DNA of 64,000 bases from JAITWN01 sp964388175 (lineage in GTDB: Bacteria > Pseudomonadota > Gammaproteobacteria > SZUA-140): assembly GCA_964388175.1 (NCBI GenBank), contig CAYLYS010000001.1, positions 50,568 through 114,567 of the forward strand, given 5' to 3'. This document shows, in pieces, positions 51,043-59,205 of the stretch. How positions within the stretch are numbered: position 1 is the first letter of the stretch; each line of letters begins with the position of its first letter. The notes below the pieces were generated by a model that was not told the DNA's origin, did not search any database, and saw nothing but the letters and a program-made list of their open reading frames with translations. The position numbers and the translations under genes were made by a program.

Positions 51043-54000
51043 CGCGGCGGCGCATGAACAGGTAATACAGCGCCGGCACCACGATCATGTTGAGCGCGGT
51101 CGCGCTGATCAGCCCACCGAGGATGACCCAGGCCATCGGCGCCTGGATTTCCGTACCCGGCTCACCGAGACCGAGTGCCAGCGGAATCAGCGCCAGCGCG
51201 GCGGTGAGCGCCGTCATCAGGATCGGCGTCAGCCGTTCGAGCGAACCGTGCATGATCACTGCTTCGGTATCGAATCCTTCGCTCTGCAGCGTCTGATAAC
51301 GCCCGATCAGCAGCAGGCCGTTGCGCACGGCGATGCCGAACAGGGTGATGAAGCCGACCAGCGCGGCGATGGTCAGCGTGCCGCCCATGCCCCAGACCGC
51401 GAGCACGCCGCCGACCAGCGCCAGCGGCACGTTGACCATGACCAGCAGTGCGAGCAGCAGCGAACGCAGCGCCAGCCACAGCAGCAGCAGAATGCCGAAC
51501 AGCACGCCGACACCGACCGCCAGCAGCGTGTTCGTCGCCTGCGCTTCGGCTTCGAACTGACCGCCGAATTCCACCCGGTAGCCGGGCGGTAGGGTGACGC
51601 GCGCCCCGATTTCCGCGCGCGCCGCGGCCACGGCGCTGCGCAGATCGCGTTCGGCGACATTGGCACTGACGGCGAGACGCCGCTCGCCGTTCTCGCGCTG
51701 TACCGCGCCGGCGCCGAGTTCGCGGCTCTGCACAATGAGTTCGGTGAGTGCGACGGTGTGCCCGGTCGGCGTGGTCATGGTCAGACCGCCGAGGCGTTCG
51801 AGTTCGCCGCGGCTGTCGTCGGGCAGGCGCACGACCAGTTCGAAGCGGCGATTCCCTTCCAGCACGTCGGAAACGGTCGCGCCGCGCCACGCGGTCTCCA
51901 CCTGCTCGGCGAGCATGCCGACGGTGACGCCGTAGCGCGCCAGTGCGTCACGGTCCGGACGCAAGCGCCATTGCGGCACTTCGGCCTGCGGTTCGGCGGC
52001 AATGTCGACCAGGCCATCGACGCTCTGCAGCGCCTGCTCGATCTCATCGCCCAGGCGGCGCAGCTCGGCCAGCGACGGTCCGAAGACCTTGATGGCGAGG
52101 TTGGCGCGCACGCCGGTCAGCATGTGATCGATGCGGTGAGAGATCGGCTGGCCGATGTTGAAAGCGATACCGGGATGCTGCGCCAGCAGCTCGCGCAGCT
52201 CGGCGAGGAAGGCAGCCTTGCCCTGCGCCAGCGGACCGAGCCGGACGTCGATCTCGCTCATGTGCGGGGGCTGGGTGTGCTCGGCTTTTTCGGCTCGTCC
52301 GGTGCGCCGCGCGACGGCGAGCACTTCGGGCAGTGTCATCAGATCGATTTCGACGGCCCGGGCGAGACGCGCGGACTCGGTGAGCGCCGTGCCCGCGGGT
52401 GTCGCCATTTCGATGGTCAGGCTGCCTTCGTTGAACTCGGGCAGAAAGGAGCGGCCGAGCTGGGTCACCGCCAGCAGCGTGAGCAGGACCAGCAGCAGCG
52501 ACAGCGCGGCGATCCAGCGCGCGCGGGCGATGCTCCATGTCAGCAGCGGCCGGTAGGCGGCGCGCAGCATGAGCACGGGCCTGGCCTGCTGCGGTTCGTT
52601 GGCGGCGCGGCTGCGTGCGAGCAGTACATGCGACAGCGCCGGCGTGACGGTGAGTGCGACCAGCAGCGAGGCGGCGACGGCGATCAGGTAGGCGATGCCG
52701 AGCGGCTGCAGCAGCCGGCCTTCGACACCGCTGAGAAAGAACAGCGGCAGGAACACCAGCATGATGATCAAGGTGGAGAAGAACACCGGCTGGCGCACCT
52801 CGGAGCAGGCGCGCGCCACCACGTCGCGCGCGGACTGCGGCACGGCCGCCGCGCTGTTTTCCTTCAGCCGCCGGTAAATGCTCTCGACGAAGATGATCGC
52901 ATCGTCGACCAGCGCGCCGACCGCGATGGTCATGCCGCCGAGCGTCATGGTGTTGATGCCGATGCCGAGGGCGCTCAGCCCGAGCAGCGCCGCCGCCAGC
53001 GAGATCGGGATTGCCAGCAGCGAGATGAGCGTCGTGCGCACATTGAGCAGGAAGACGAACAGCACCACGGTGACGAAGATCGCGCCGTCGCGCAGCGCCT
53101 TGCCGACGTTGTCGACGGCGAGGCGGATGAAGTCGGCCTGGCGGAACAGATCGGGCGCGAGTGTGATGCCCGCGGGCAGGTGGGCGCCGAGTTCGGCGAG
53201 GCGTTCATTGATGTCGTCGGTCAGCGTGAGCGTGTCGGCATGCGGCTGCTTGGCAATCGCGAGCACCACGCCGGGCTCGCCGTTGACGCCGCCGTCGCCG
53301 ACCGGCAGCGCCGCTCCCATGGCGACGGTGGCGACGTGGCGCACGCGCACCGGCACGCCGTCGCGCAGTGCGATCACCGCTTCGCGGATGTCTTCAAGCC
53401 GATCGGTGCGGCCGAGAAAGCGAACCAGATAATCGCGTCCGCCGCGCTCGACCAGTCCGCCGCTGGCGTTGCGGTTGGCGGCGGCGACCGCGACCTGCAC
53501 CTGTTCGAGATCGATGCCGAGCGCGCGCAGGCGTTCGGGCTGGACCAGCACCTGGTACTGGCGCACTTCGCCGCCCAGGCTGACGACCTGCGCGATGCCG
53601 GGCAGCGCGAGCAGTTGCGGCGTGATGACCCAGTCGGCGATTTCGCGTGCTTCCATGGGCGTTGCGGGTGCGCTTGCGCGCAGGCCGATATACATGATCT
53701 CGCCCATGATCGAGCTGATCGGACCGAGCTGCGGCGGCGGCACGCCTTCCGGCAATGCGCCCACCTGGCCCAGGCGTTCGGTCACCGCCTGTCGCGCGAG
53801 GTAGATGTCGCGTCCCCAGTCGAACTCCACCCATACCAGCGCGAAGCCCGGCACCGATTGCGAGCGCACGCGGCGCACGCCGTCGGCACCGGCGACCGCC
53901 GCTTCGATGGGCACCGTGACCTGGCGCTCCACTTCCTCGGCGGCGAGGCCCGCCGCTTCCACCATCACGGTGACGGTGGGCGCGGTGAGGTCGGGGAATA

Positions 54001-54112
54001 CGTCGACCGGCGCCGAGCGCGCGCTCCATGCGCCCCAGCCGAGGGCGAGCAGGGCGAGCGCGAAGACGGCGAGCCGGTTGTCGAGAGACCATCCGATCAG
54101 GCGTTCCAGCAT
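51035..54112 (-). CDS. Heavy-metal efflux RND pump, CusA/CzcA family
   Basis: The 1025-residue inner-membrane proton antiporter has the RND topology of 12 helices and two large periplasmic loops. The helix-4 motif reads AVGALVDDAIIFVESIYRRL: the aspartate and glutamate needed for proton transfer are present, but the first aspartate of the zinc/cobalt-type DFG motif is alanine. This places it with the less characterised HME group rather than CzcA proper, so the metal cannot be named. GGGAGA precedes the ATG at 54112. The adaptor gene is 16 bp upstream. Confidence 0.92.
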   Translation of the reverse strand: MLERLIGWSLDNRLAVFALALLALGWGAWSARSAPVDVFPDLTAPTVTVMVEAAGLAAEEVERQVTVPIEAAVAGADGVRRVRSQSVPGFALVWVEFDWGRDIYLARQAVTERLGQVGALPEGVPPPQLGPISSIMGEIMYIGLRASAPATPMEAREIADWVITPQLLALPGIAQVVSLGGEVRQYQVLVQPERLRALGIDLEQVQVAVAAANRNASGGLVERGGRDYLVRFLGRTDRLEDIREAVIALRDGVPVRVRHVATVAMGAALPVGDGGVNGEPGVVLAIAKQPHADTLTLTDDINERLAELGAHLPAGITLAPDLFRQADFIRLAVDNVGKALRDGAIFVTVVLFVFLLNVRTTLISLLAIPISLAAALLGLSALGIGINTMTLGGMTIAVGALVDDAIIFVESIYRRLKENSAAAVPQSARDVVARACSEVRQPVFFSTLIIMLVFLPLFFLSGVEGRLLQPLGIAYLIAVAASLLVALTVTPALSHVLLARSRAANEPQQARPVLMLRAAYRPLLTWSIARARWIAALSLLLVLLTLLAVTQLGRSFLPEFNEGSLTIEMATPAGTALTESARLARAVEIDLMTLPEVLAVARRTGRAEKAEHTQPPHMSEIDVRLGPLAQGKAAFLAELRELLAQHPGIAFNIGQPISHRIDHMLTGVRANLAIKVFGPSLAELRRLGDEIEQALQSVDGLVDIAAEPQAEVPQWRLRPDRDALARYGVTVGMLAEQVETAWRGATVSDVLEGNRRFELVVRLPDDSRGELERLGGLTMTTPTGHTVALTELIVQSRELGAGAVQRENGERRLAVSANVAERDLRSAVAAARAEIGARVTLPPGYRVEFGGQFEAEAQATNTLLAVGVGVLFGILLLLWLALRSLLLALLVMVNVPLALVGGVLAVWGMGGTLTIAALVGFITLFGIAVRNGLLLIGRYQTLQSEGFDTEAVIMHGSLERLTPILMTALTAALALIPLALGLGEPGTEIQAPMAWVILGGLISATALNMIVVPALYYLFMRRRVT

Positions 54113-54128
54113 GGCGATGTCTCCCGTT

Positions 54129-55694
54129 CTAGTGCGAATGACCGTGATGGGAATCGCTTTCCATCGGTCCGCGGCCGGCAAGCATCACGGCGTAGGCGCC
54201 GAGCGTGACCACCCGTTCGTCCGCGCTCAGACCGTCGAGCACGGCGACGCGGCCGGCGGCGCGCGTGCCGGTACGGATCTGGCGCCGTTCGAAGCCTTCT
54301 CCACCGTGCTGCACCATCACCACCGCCACGCCGTCGTCGTCGATGACGGCCTCGGCGGGCACGGTGGGCAGCATCTGCGGCTGTTCCACCGCCAGGCTGG
54401 CGATCAGCGGCAGGCCCGGCACCCAGCTGCCGTCGTTGTGTATCTCGTAGAGCAGGGAGAACACGCCACTGTCATCGAGCGCTGCGCTGCGATAGACCAG
54501 ACGCAATCCCGCCGGCTGTTCCCAGTGGCGACTGCCCGGACGGCGCAGGCGCAGATCCTGCGGATCATCGAGCGCCGCGAGATCGGCGGCCAGCAGTTGC
54601 ACGCGGATACCCATGCGGCGGTCGTCGATGACGGTGGCGATGCGCGCGCCGGCATCGATGACCTGTCCCGGGGCGAGCGCGCTTTCCGTCACCACGCCGT
54701 CGAACGGGGCGCGCAGCAGGAGAAGCGCGGCGCCGGACTGACCCTGGAGTGCATCGAGGCGTCCGCGCAGCGCCTGCCAGGCACTGCGTGCCGTTGCCGC
54801 TTCGGCTTCGGCTTCGATGAGGCGCCGTTCGGCGGCGATGCCTTCCGTCACCAGTTGTCTGATCCGTTCCAGCGCGGCGTCGGCGACCGTCATGCGTTCA
54901 CGCGCGGCGTCGGTCTCGCTGGCGAGACGCGCCATATCGTCCACGCCGGTCAACGGCAGCAATGCGGCCAGCGCTTCGCCGCGCCGCACCCGTTGTCCGG
55001 GATGCGGCCAGCCGCGTTCACCGGCCAGCTGCAGCGTGCCGTGGGTCGGCGCGACCACGTCCGCACGCTGTCCCGGCATCGCTTCGACCAGCGCGGGCGC
55101 GGTGATGCGCGGCGCGATGGCTTCCTCGGTGACGGCCGTGGTGGCGAAGGGAATCAGCCACTGCTGCGCCTTGGTGAAGACGATGTCCTCGGCTTCATGA
55201 TCGTGCGGGACTTCGTCCTCGCTGGCGTAGACCGTCAATGCGAGCGCCGCTCGATGCGTGCGCGGAGCGCGTTCGAGTGTCAGCTCCAGCACCTGTTCGC
55301 CGGCCTGCGCCGGCGTGACGCCGAGCAGGAAAATGCCGCGGCCGAGCGGGCCTTCGACATTGGCCGCGTGCGTGCTGCCGTCCTCGGCGCGCAGCAGGGC
55401 GCTCAGCGTACCGTCCTCGACGACGCGGTAGCCATCGTCCAGCAGCGTCAGATAAGCGGTGAGCTGGGCGCGCTCGCCGGCTATCAGCGGCAGATGGGAA
55501 GCGAAAACCTCGATGCCGTCTTCCCAGGCGGTGACGTGTTCTTCCTCGTCATGTTCGTGCTCGTGTTCATGATCGTCGTGCGCCTGCGCGATGCCGCCCA
55601 GCAGCATGAAGGCGGCGGCCAGCGCCAGTCGCTTGCAGATATTTGGGCAGATATCCGGGCAGATGTTCTGACGGCTGTTCAGGGTGCGGTTCAT
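54129..55694 (-). CDS. Metal-efflux membrane-fusion (CusB-type) adaptor
   Basis: The 521-residue periplasmic adaptor links pump and outer-membrane channel. It has a signal peptide (core about 22-38) and then a histidine/acid-rich segment (HDDHEHEHEHDEEEH), a barrel-sandwich hybrid domain (about 185-330) and a beta-barrel, ending in a second histidine-rich tail (HHGHSH). Both His clusters suggest metal capture. The signal's n-region contains C12, C16 and C20 from a threefold 12-bp DNA repeat. About 150 residues before the hybrid domain form an extra N-terminal domain. Confidence 0.9.
   Translation of the reverse strand: MNRTLNSRQNICPDICPNICKRLALAAAFMLLGGIAQAHDDHEHEHEHDEEEHVTAWEDGIEVFASHLPLIAGERAQLTAYLTLLDDGYRVVEDGTLSALLRAEDGSTHAANVEGPLGRGIFLLGVTPAQAGEQVLELTLERAPRTHRAALALTVYASEDEVPHDHEAEDIVFTKAQQWLIPFATTAVTEEAIAPRITAPALVEAMPGQRADVVAPTHGTLQLAGERGWPHPGQRVRRGEALAALLPLTGVDDMARLASETDAARERMTVADAALERIRQLVTEGIAAERRLIEAEAEAATARSAWQALRGRLDALQGQSGAALLLLRAPFDGVVTESALAPGQVIDAGARIATVIDDRRMGIRVQLLAADLAALDDPQDLRLRRPGSRHWEQPAGLRLVYRSAALDDSGVFSLLYEIHNDGSWVPGLPLIASLAVEQPQMLPTVPAEAVIDDDGVAVVMVQHGGEGFERRQIRTGTRAAGRVAVLDGLSADERVVTLGAYAVMLAGRGPMESDSHHGHSH
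55635..55670. repeat. Three 12-bp repeats in the adaptor gene's 5' end
   Basis: GCAGATATTTGG, GCAGATATCCGG and GCAGATGTTCTG are consecutive. Read on the minus strand they encode three NIC(P/K)-type tetrapeptides in the signal n-region. Confidence 0.7.
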
Positions 55695-55707
55695 GGTTCT
55701 TCATTCC

Positions 55708-57039
55708 TCACTGCGGAAACGGGAGGCCGGCATGCCGGATGACAGGGGCAGGCCCCAGAGATAGATCGAGCGATAGACCCAGGGATAGATCCAGGGATAG
55801 ACCGGCGGCATGGCGTATTTCCGCCAGCGCGAGGTGTGTGTCGGCGAGCAGCTGCTGCTGGCGGATTGCCGCGGCGATGGCGGTATCGCGCGCTTCGATC
55901 AGCGTGGTGAGATCGATCTCACCGGCCTGGTAGCCGCGTCGCGTCAGTGAGTGGATTTCCCGCGCCGGTGCGAGCACGGATTGCGCCTGATGGCGCGTCT
56001 GCTCGATGAGATGGAGCAGATGTTCGTGCGTGGCGCGCAGGGTCAGGGCAAGTTCGCGCCGGATCGCCAGGCCGCGTTGCTGTTCTCCGAGCGCCTGCGC
56101 GGTCAGTTCGTCGCGCTTGCCGCGGCGGCGGTCCCAGAGCGGGATTTCCACATCGAGCATGCCGCCGTTGACCGCTTCCTCGCGTCCGGCGAAGACATCG
56201 CGCTCGCGGAATACGGTCAGGCGGAAGGCTGGCCGGCTTTCGGCGCGGGCGAGATCGATGCCCGCTTCGTGGACATCGCGGCGGGCACGGGTATTGAGTA
56301 TGGCGGGATGCTCCTCCAGCGCGCGTTCGAGCGCGGGGAGATCGGGTGCGGCATCGATCGCCGTGAGCGCAGGCAGGGTGCCGATGTCTGCCGGGTCGAG
56401 TGCCAGCAGCGCGGCGAAGGCGAGGCGGGCTTCCGCCCATTCGCCTTCGGCTTCCGCCAGCGCGACTTCGGCCTGCGCTGCCAGCAGCTCCATGCGCATG
56501 GCTTCGCGGCGCGAAATGTCGCCGAGCGCGAAGCGCCGCGCTTCGGGTGCGGAGAGTTGCCGGCTTTCGGCCAGTGCCTCCCGCGCCAGTGCCAGTAGTG
56601 TCTGCTCGCGCTGCAGGCGGTGATAGGCGATGGCGACGCGCCGTTCGAGCGCGAGCCGTTCGCTGCGCGCCGCGCTGTCGTGTACGGCGAGTTCGCGTTC
56701 CGCGACCGTTCGCCGCGCCTTGCTGACGCCCCAGGCGAGGGGCTGGGAGACCGCGAGTCCGGTGACATCGTATCCGCTGTCGCCGAGTTCCCGTGCGAGC
56801 CGGTTATCGGCGCGGATCTCCACGCTGGGGTTCGGCCATACGCCGGCCTGCTGCGTTGCCGCCTGCTGCGCACGCATGGCGGCGGCTCTCATTTCCAGTT
56901 CGGGCGCAACCGTGATGGCTCGCTCGATGCTGGATTCCAGCGTCCAGGTTTCGGACGCTTGCGTTGCAGCGCAGCCGAGCATGGCGGCGAACGCCATGAC
57001 CCAGTGGACCGTGCGCCGGTCCGGTGTCGAATGTTTCAT
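55708..57039 (-). CDS. TolC-family outer-membrane channel (CusC/CzcC type)
   Basis: The 443-residue protein has a signal peptide (cleaved near QAS, residue 29) and the two helical repeats of outer-membrane efflux proteins, with WPNPSVEIRADN and the second repeat around YQAGEIDLTTLIEARD. It forms the exit duct of the RND pump. The last residues include a repetitive LSLDLSLG tail encoded by four 12-bp DNA repeats, after the point where the family normally ends. The stop lies 13 bp before the adaptor start. Confidence 0.9.
   Translation of the reverse strand: MKHSTPDRRTVHWVMAFAAMLGCAATQASETWTLESSIERAITVAPELEMRAAAMRAQQAATQQAGVWPNPSVEIRADNRLARELGDSGYDVTGLAVSQPLAWGVSKARRTVAERELAVHDSAARSERLALERRVAIAYHRLQREQTLLALAREALAESRQLSAPEARRFALGDISRREAMRMELLAAQAEVALAEAEGEWAEARLAFAALLALDPADIGTLPALTAIDAAPDLPALERALEEHPAILNTRARRDVHEAGIDLARAESRPAFRLTVFRERDVFAGREEAVNGGMLDVEIPLWDRRRGKRDELTAQALGEQQRGLAIRRELALTLRATHEHLLHLIEQTRHQAQSVLAPAREIHSLTRRGYQAGEIDLTTLIEARDTAIAAAIRQQQLLADTHLALAEIRHAAGLSLDLSLGLSLDLSLGPAPVIRHAGLPFPQ
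55756..55803. repeat. Four 12-bp repeats in the channel gene's 3' end
   Basis: Four units of the form CAGGGATAGA(T/C)C follow one another with few changes. On the minus strand they encode GLSL and DLSL alternating, extending the channel protein's C-terminus. Confidence 0.8.
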
Positions 57040-57125
57040 CAGCCCCTTCCTCCAGAGCCGAGCCCGCGAGCGGCATCGGCTGGATAGTGATCGGTAGTCG
57101 CGTCAGCGGACGCGAACTGTGCGGA

Positions 57126-57524
57126 TCAGGGCTGTGCGGGCGGGGCTCTGAGCGGGGGAGATAGGTAGAAAGGGGCGGCGTGCTTTCGTCGTTGCCGCTG
57201 TGGCGCGGTGTACCGGGGGCCGGCGATGGCAAGGGCGAAGAGCAGCAAGACAGTCGTGAGGACGAACACATCGCCGATATCGCTGTTCTGCCAGGCCACG
57301 GGCAGCACCGCGGCGGGCGTGATGTCGATATCGGCGCCGATGCTGTCGTGGTCGAGATCGGCATGGTGCGGAGACTGCGAGCCGTGGACGTGGGGTTCGT
57401 GCCCGTCGTGTCCGCTGTGCAGATGAACGCCGCTGAACTGCAGCCACAGCAGCGACAGCAGGCACAGCAGGATCGTGTGCCGTTTCGTCTGCAAGGCCCT
57501 GCGTAGGAAATTCATGCGATTCAT
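57126..57524 (-). CDS. Small His-rich two-helix membrane protein
   Basis: The 132-residue product has one hydrophobic segment near 20-40, a histidine-rich stretch of about 25 residues (HLHSGHDGHEPHVHG and following), a second hydrophobic helix near 85-105 and a basic/proline tail. I do not recognise the family. It is the first gene of the minus-strand efflux module, 86 bp before the channel gene, so metal binding or sensing at the membrane is a reasonable inference. ATG 57524 is used; ATG 57515 is also possible. No clear ribosome-binding site is seen. Confidence 0.7.
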   Translation of the reverse strand: MNRMNFLRRALQTKRHTILLCLLSLLWLQFSGVHLHSGHDGHEPHVHGSQSPHHADLDHDSIGADIDITPAAVLPVAWQNSDIGDVFVLTTVLLLFALAIAGPRYTAPQRQRRKHAAPFYLSPPLRAPPAQP

Positions 57525-57578
57525 AATAAGCAGCCGCCCGGTGAGTGTCAACAAACCGACTGCGTGTCCGCTCTCGTC

Positions 57579-58232
57579 TCAGCGGATCGAGGCGCTGCCG
57601 TACTGGCGCCGGTAGGCTTCCACGCGCTCCAGTTCAGCCTGCATGCCGGGTTTGTCGCGCAGATACGCAATCAACTGCGTCAGGCCGGCGATGCTGACGA
57701 CGCGGATGCCGTAGGTTTCTTCCACTTCCTCTATCGCGGAACGCTCGTTCAGGCCGCGCTCCTGGCGGTCGAGCGAAATCGCCACGCCCGCCACCTCCGC
57801 GCCGGCGGCGCGGATGATCTCGACCGATTCGCGTACCGAAGTGCCGGCGGAGATGACATCGTCGATGATCAGCACGCGGCCGGCGAGAGCGCGTCCGACG
57901 ATGAGGCCGCCTTCGCCGTGATCCTTCGCTTCCTTGCGGTTGAAGGCGTAGGGGCGGTTGATGTCGTGCGCTTCGTGCAGCGCGACGGCGGTTGCGACGA
58001 CCAGCGGGATGCCCTTGTAGGCCGGGCCGTAGAGCATGTCGAAGGAGATGCCGGCGCGCTGGATCGCGGCGGCGTAATAGCGTCCCAGTTCACTGGCGCC
58101 GGCGCCGTCATCGAAGCGGCCGCTGTTGAAGAAGTACGGGCTCAGGCGCCCTGATTTGAGGGTGAACTGTCCGAACAGCAGCGCGCCGCGGGCGATGGCG
58201 AAATCGAGAAAAGCGCTCTGATAGTCCTGCAT
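57579..58232 (-). CDS. pyrE: Orotate phosphoribosyltransferase
   Basis: The 217-residue enzyme joins orotate and PRPP in pyrimidine synthesis. The PRPP motif VLIIDDVISAGTSV and the flexible-loop segment NRKEAKDHGEGG match PyrE, as does the N-terminal KSGRLSPYFFNSGRF. AGGAT precedes the ATG at 58232. It is divergent from the ExoIII/Crc gene, an arrangement matching Pseudomonas pyrE-crc. Confidence 0.97.
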   Translation of the reverse strand: MQDYQSAFLDFAIARGALLFGQFTLKSGRLSPYFFNSGRFDDGAGASELGRYYAAAIQRAGISFDMLYGPAYKGIPLVVATAVALHEAHDINRPYAFNRKEAKDHGEGGLIVGRALAGRVLIIDDVISAGTSVRESVEIIRAAGAEVAGVAISLDRQERGLNERSAIEEVEETYGIRVVSIAGLTQLIAYLRDKPGMQAELERVEAYRRQYGSASIR

Positions 58233-58374
58233 ACCGGAATCCTGTGCCGATGGGATCACACATTGTAGCGGCAAAGCACGGCAAAAGGGTCAGACCCCTT
58301 TTCCCGGCACGGCCTGCCCCTTTTGCTGACCGCTTTGCTACAGTGTCGCCTTTGGCAAGGCTTGGGAAAGATCG

Positions 58375-59154
58375 ATGCGCATCATCTCCGTGAACGTGAA
58401 CGGTATCCGTTCCGCGGCCCGCAAGGGCTTCTTCGCCTGGCTGCGGACCACCGGCGCCGACATCGTCTGCGTGCAGGAAACCAAGTGTCAGGAACATCAG
58501 CGCGACGGCGAGATCCTGCAGCCGGACGGCTACTTTGCCTATTACCACGACGCCGAGAAGAAAGGCTACAGCGGTACCGCCATCTATAGCCGCGTCGAGC
58601 CTGTCCGCGTCATCGCCGGCCTCGGCTGGCCCGACATGGACGCGGAAGGGCGTTTCCTGCAGGCCGATTTCGGCGCGCTCAGCGTGATCTCGCTCTATCT
58701 GCCGTCGGGTTCGAGCGGCGAGCTGCGCCAGGCGGTGAAATTCGGTTTTCTCGACCGCTTCGCCGCGCGGCTGGGACAGATGCGCGGCGACGGGCGGGAA
58801 TACATCATCTGCGGCGACTGGAACATCGCTCACACCAAGAAGGACATCAAGAACTGGCGCGGCAACCAGAAGAACTCCGGCTTTCTGCCTGAAGAGCGCG
58901 CCTGGATGGATCGGCTGTTCGGACCGCTCGGTTTCGTCGATGCCTTCCGCGTCGTCAATCAGGAAGACGAGCAGTACACCTGGTGGTCGAATCGTGGCCA
59001 GGCCTGGGCCAAGAATGTCGGCTGGCGCATCGATTATCAGGTGATCACGCCGGGGTTGCGCGATGAGGTCAGGGCGGTGGCGATCTACAAGGACGAGCGC
59101 TTCTCCGATCACGCGCCGCTGATCATCGATTACGACGGCGAACTCGCGCGCTGA
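58375..59154 (+). CDS. xthA: Exodeoxyribonuclease III / Crc-type protein with intact active site
   Basis: The 259-residue protein belongs to the ExoIII-AP endonuclease family and, in length, N-terminus (MRIISVNVNGI) and location beside pyrE, is the counterpart of Pseudomonas Crc. Crc has lost nuclease residues and works with Hfq in catabolite repression. Here the catalytic set is kept: E35 in QETK, D148 and N150 in GDWN, and D245-H246 in SDHAP. It should therefore be an active Mg-dependent AP endonuclease/3' exonuclease. A regulatory role cannot be excluded. Confidence 0.93.
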   Translation: MRIISVNVNGIRSAARKGFFAWLRTTGADIVCVQETKCQEHQRDGEILQPDGYFAYYHDAEKKGYSGTAIYSRVEPVRVIAGLGWPDMDAEGRFLQADFGALSVISLYLPSGSSGELRQAVKFGFLDRFAARLGQMRGDGREYIICGDWNIAHTKKDIKNWRGNQKNSGFLPEERAWMDRLFGPLGFVDAFRVVNQEDEQYTWWSNRGQAWAKNVGWRIDYQVITPGLRDEVRAVAIYKDERFSDHAPLIIDYDGELAR

Positions 59155-59205
59155 GCGCGCACTGATCCAACGACGTCAATTCAGGCGACGTCAGCTCCGG
59201 TGACG

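Noticed and set aside
51758..54208. 816-codon open frame antisense to the RND pump
   Set aside because: Same shadow effect; Gln/His/Arg-rich product without recognisable domains.
58283..58302. AAAAGGGTCAGACCCCTTTT hairpin, with a related GTCTGACCCT at 49351-49360, as a repeat family
   Set aside because: Only a ten-base core is shared; two occurrences are too few to support a family within this window.
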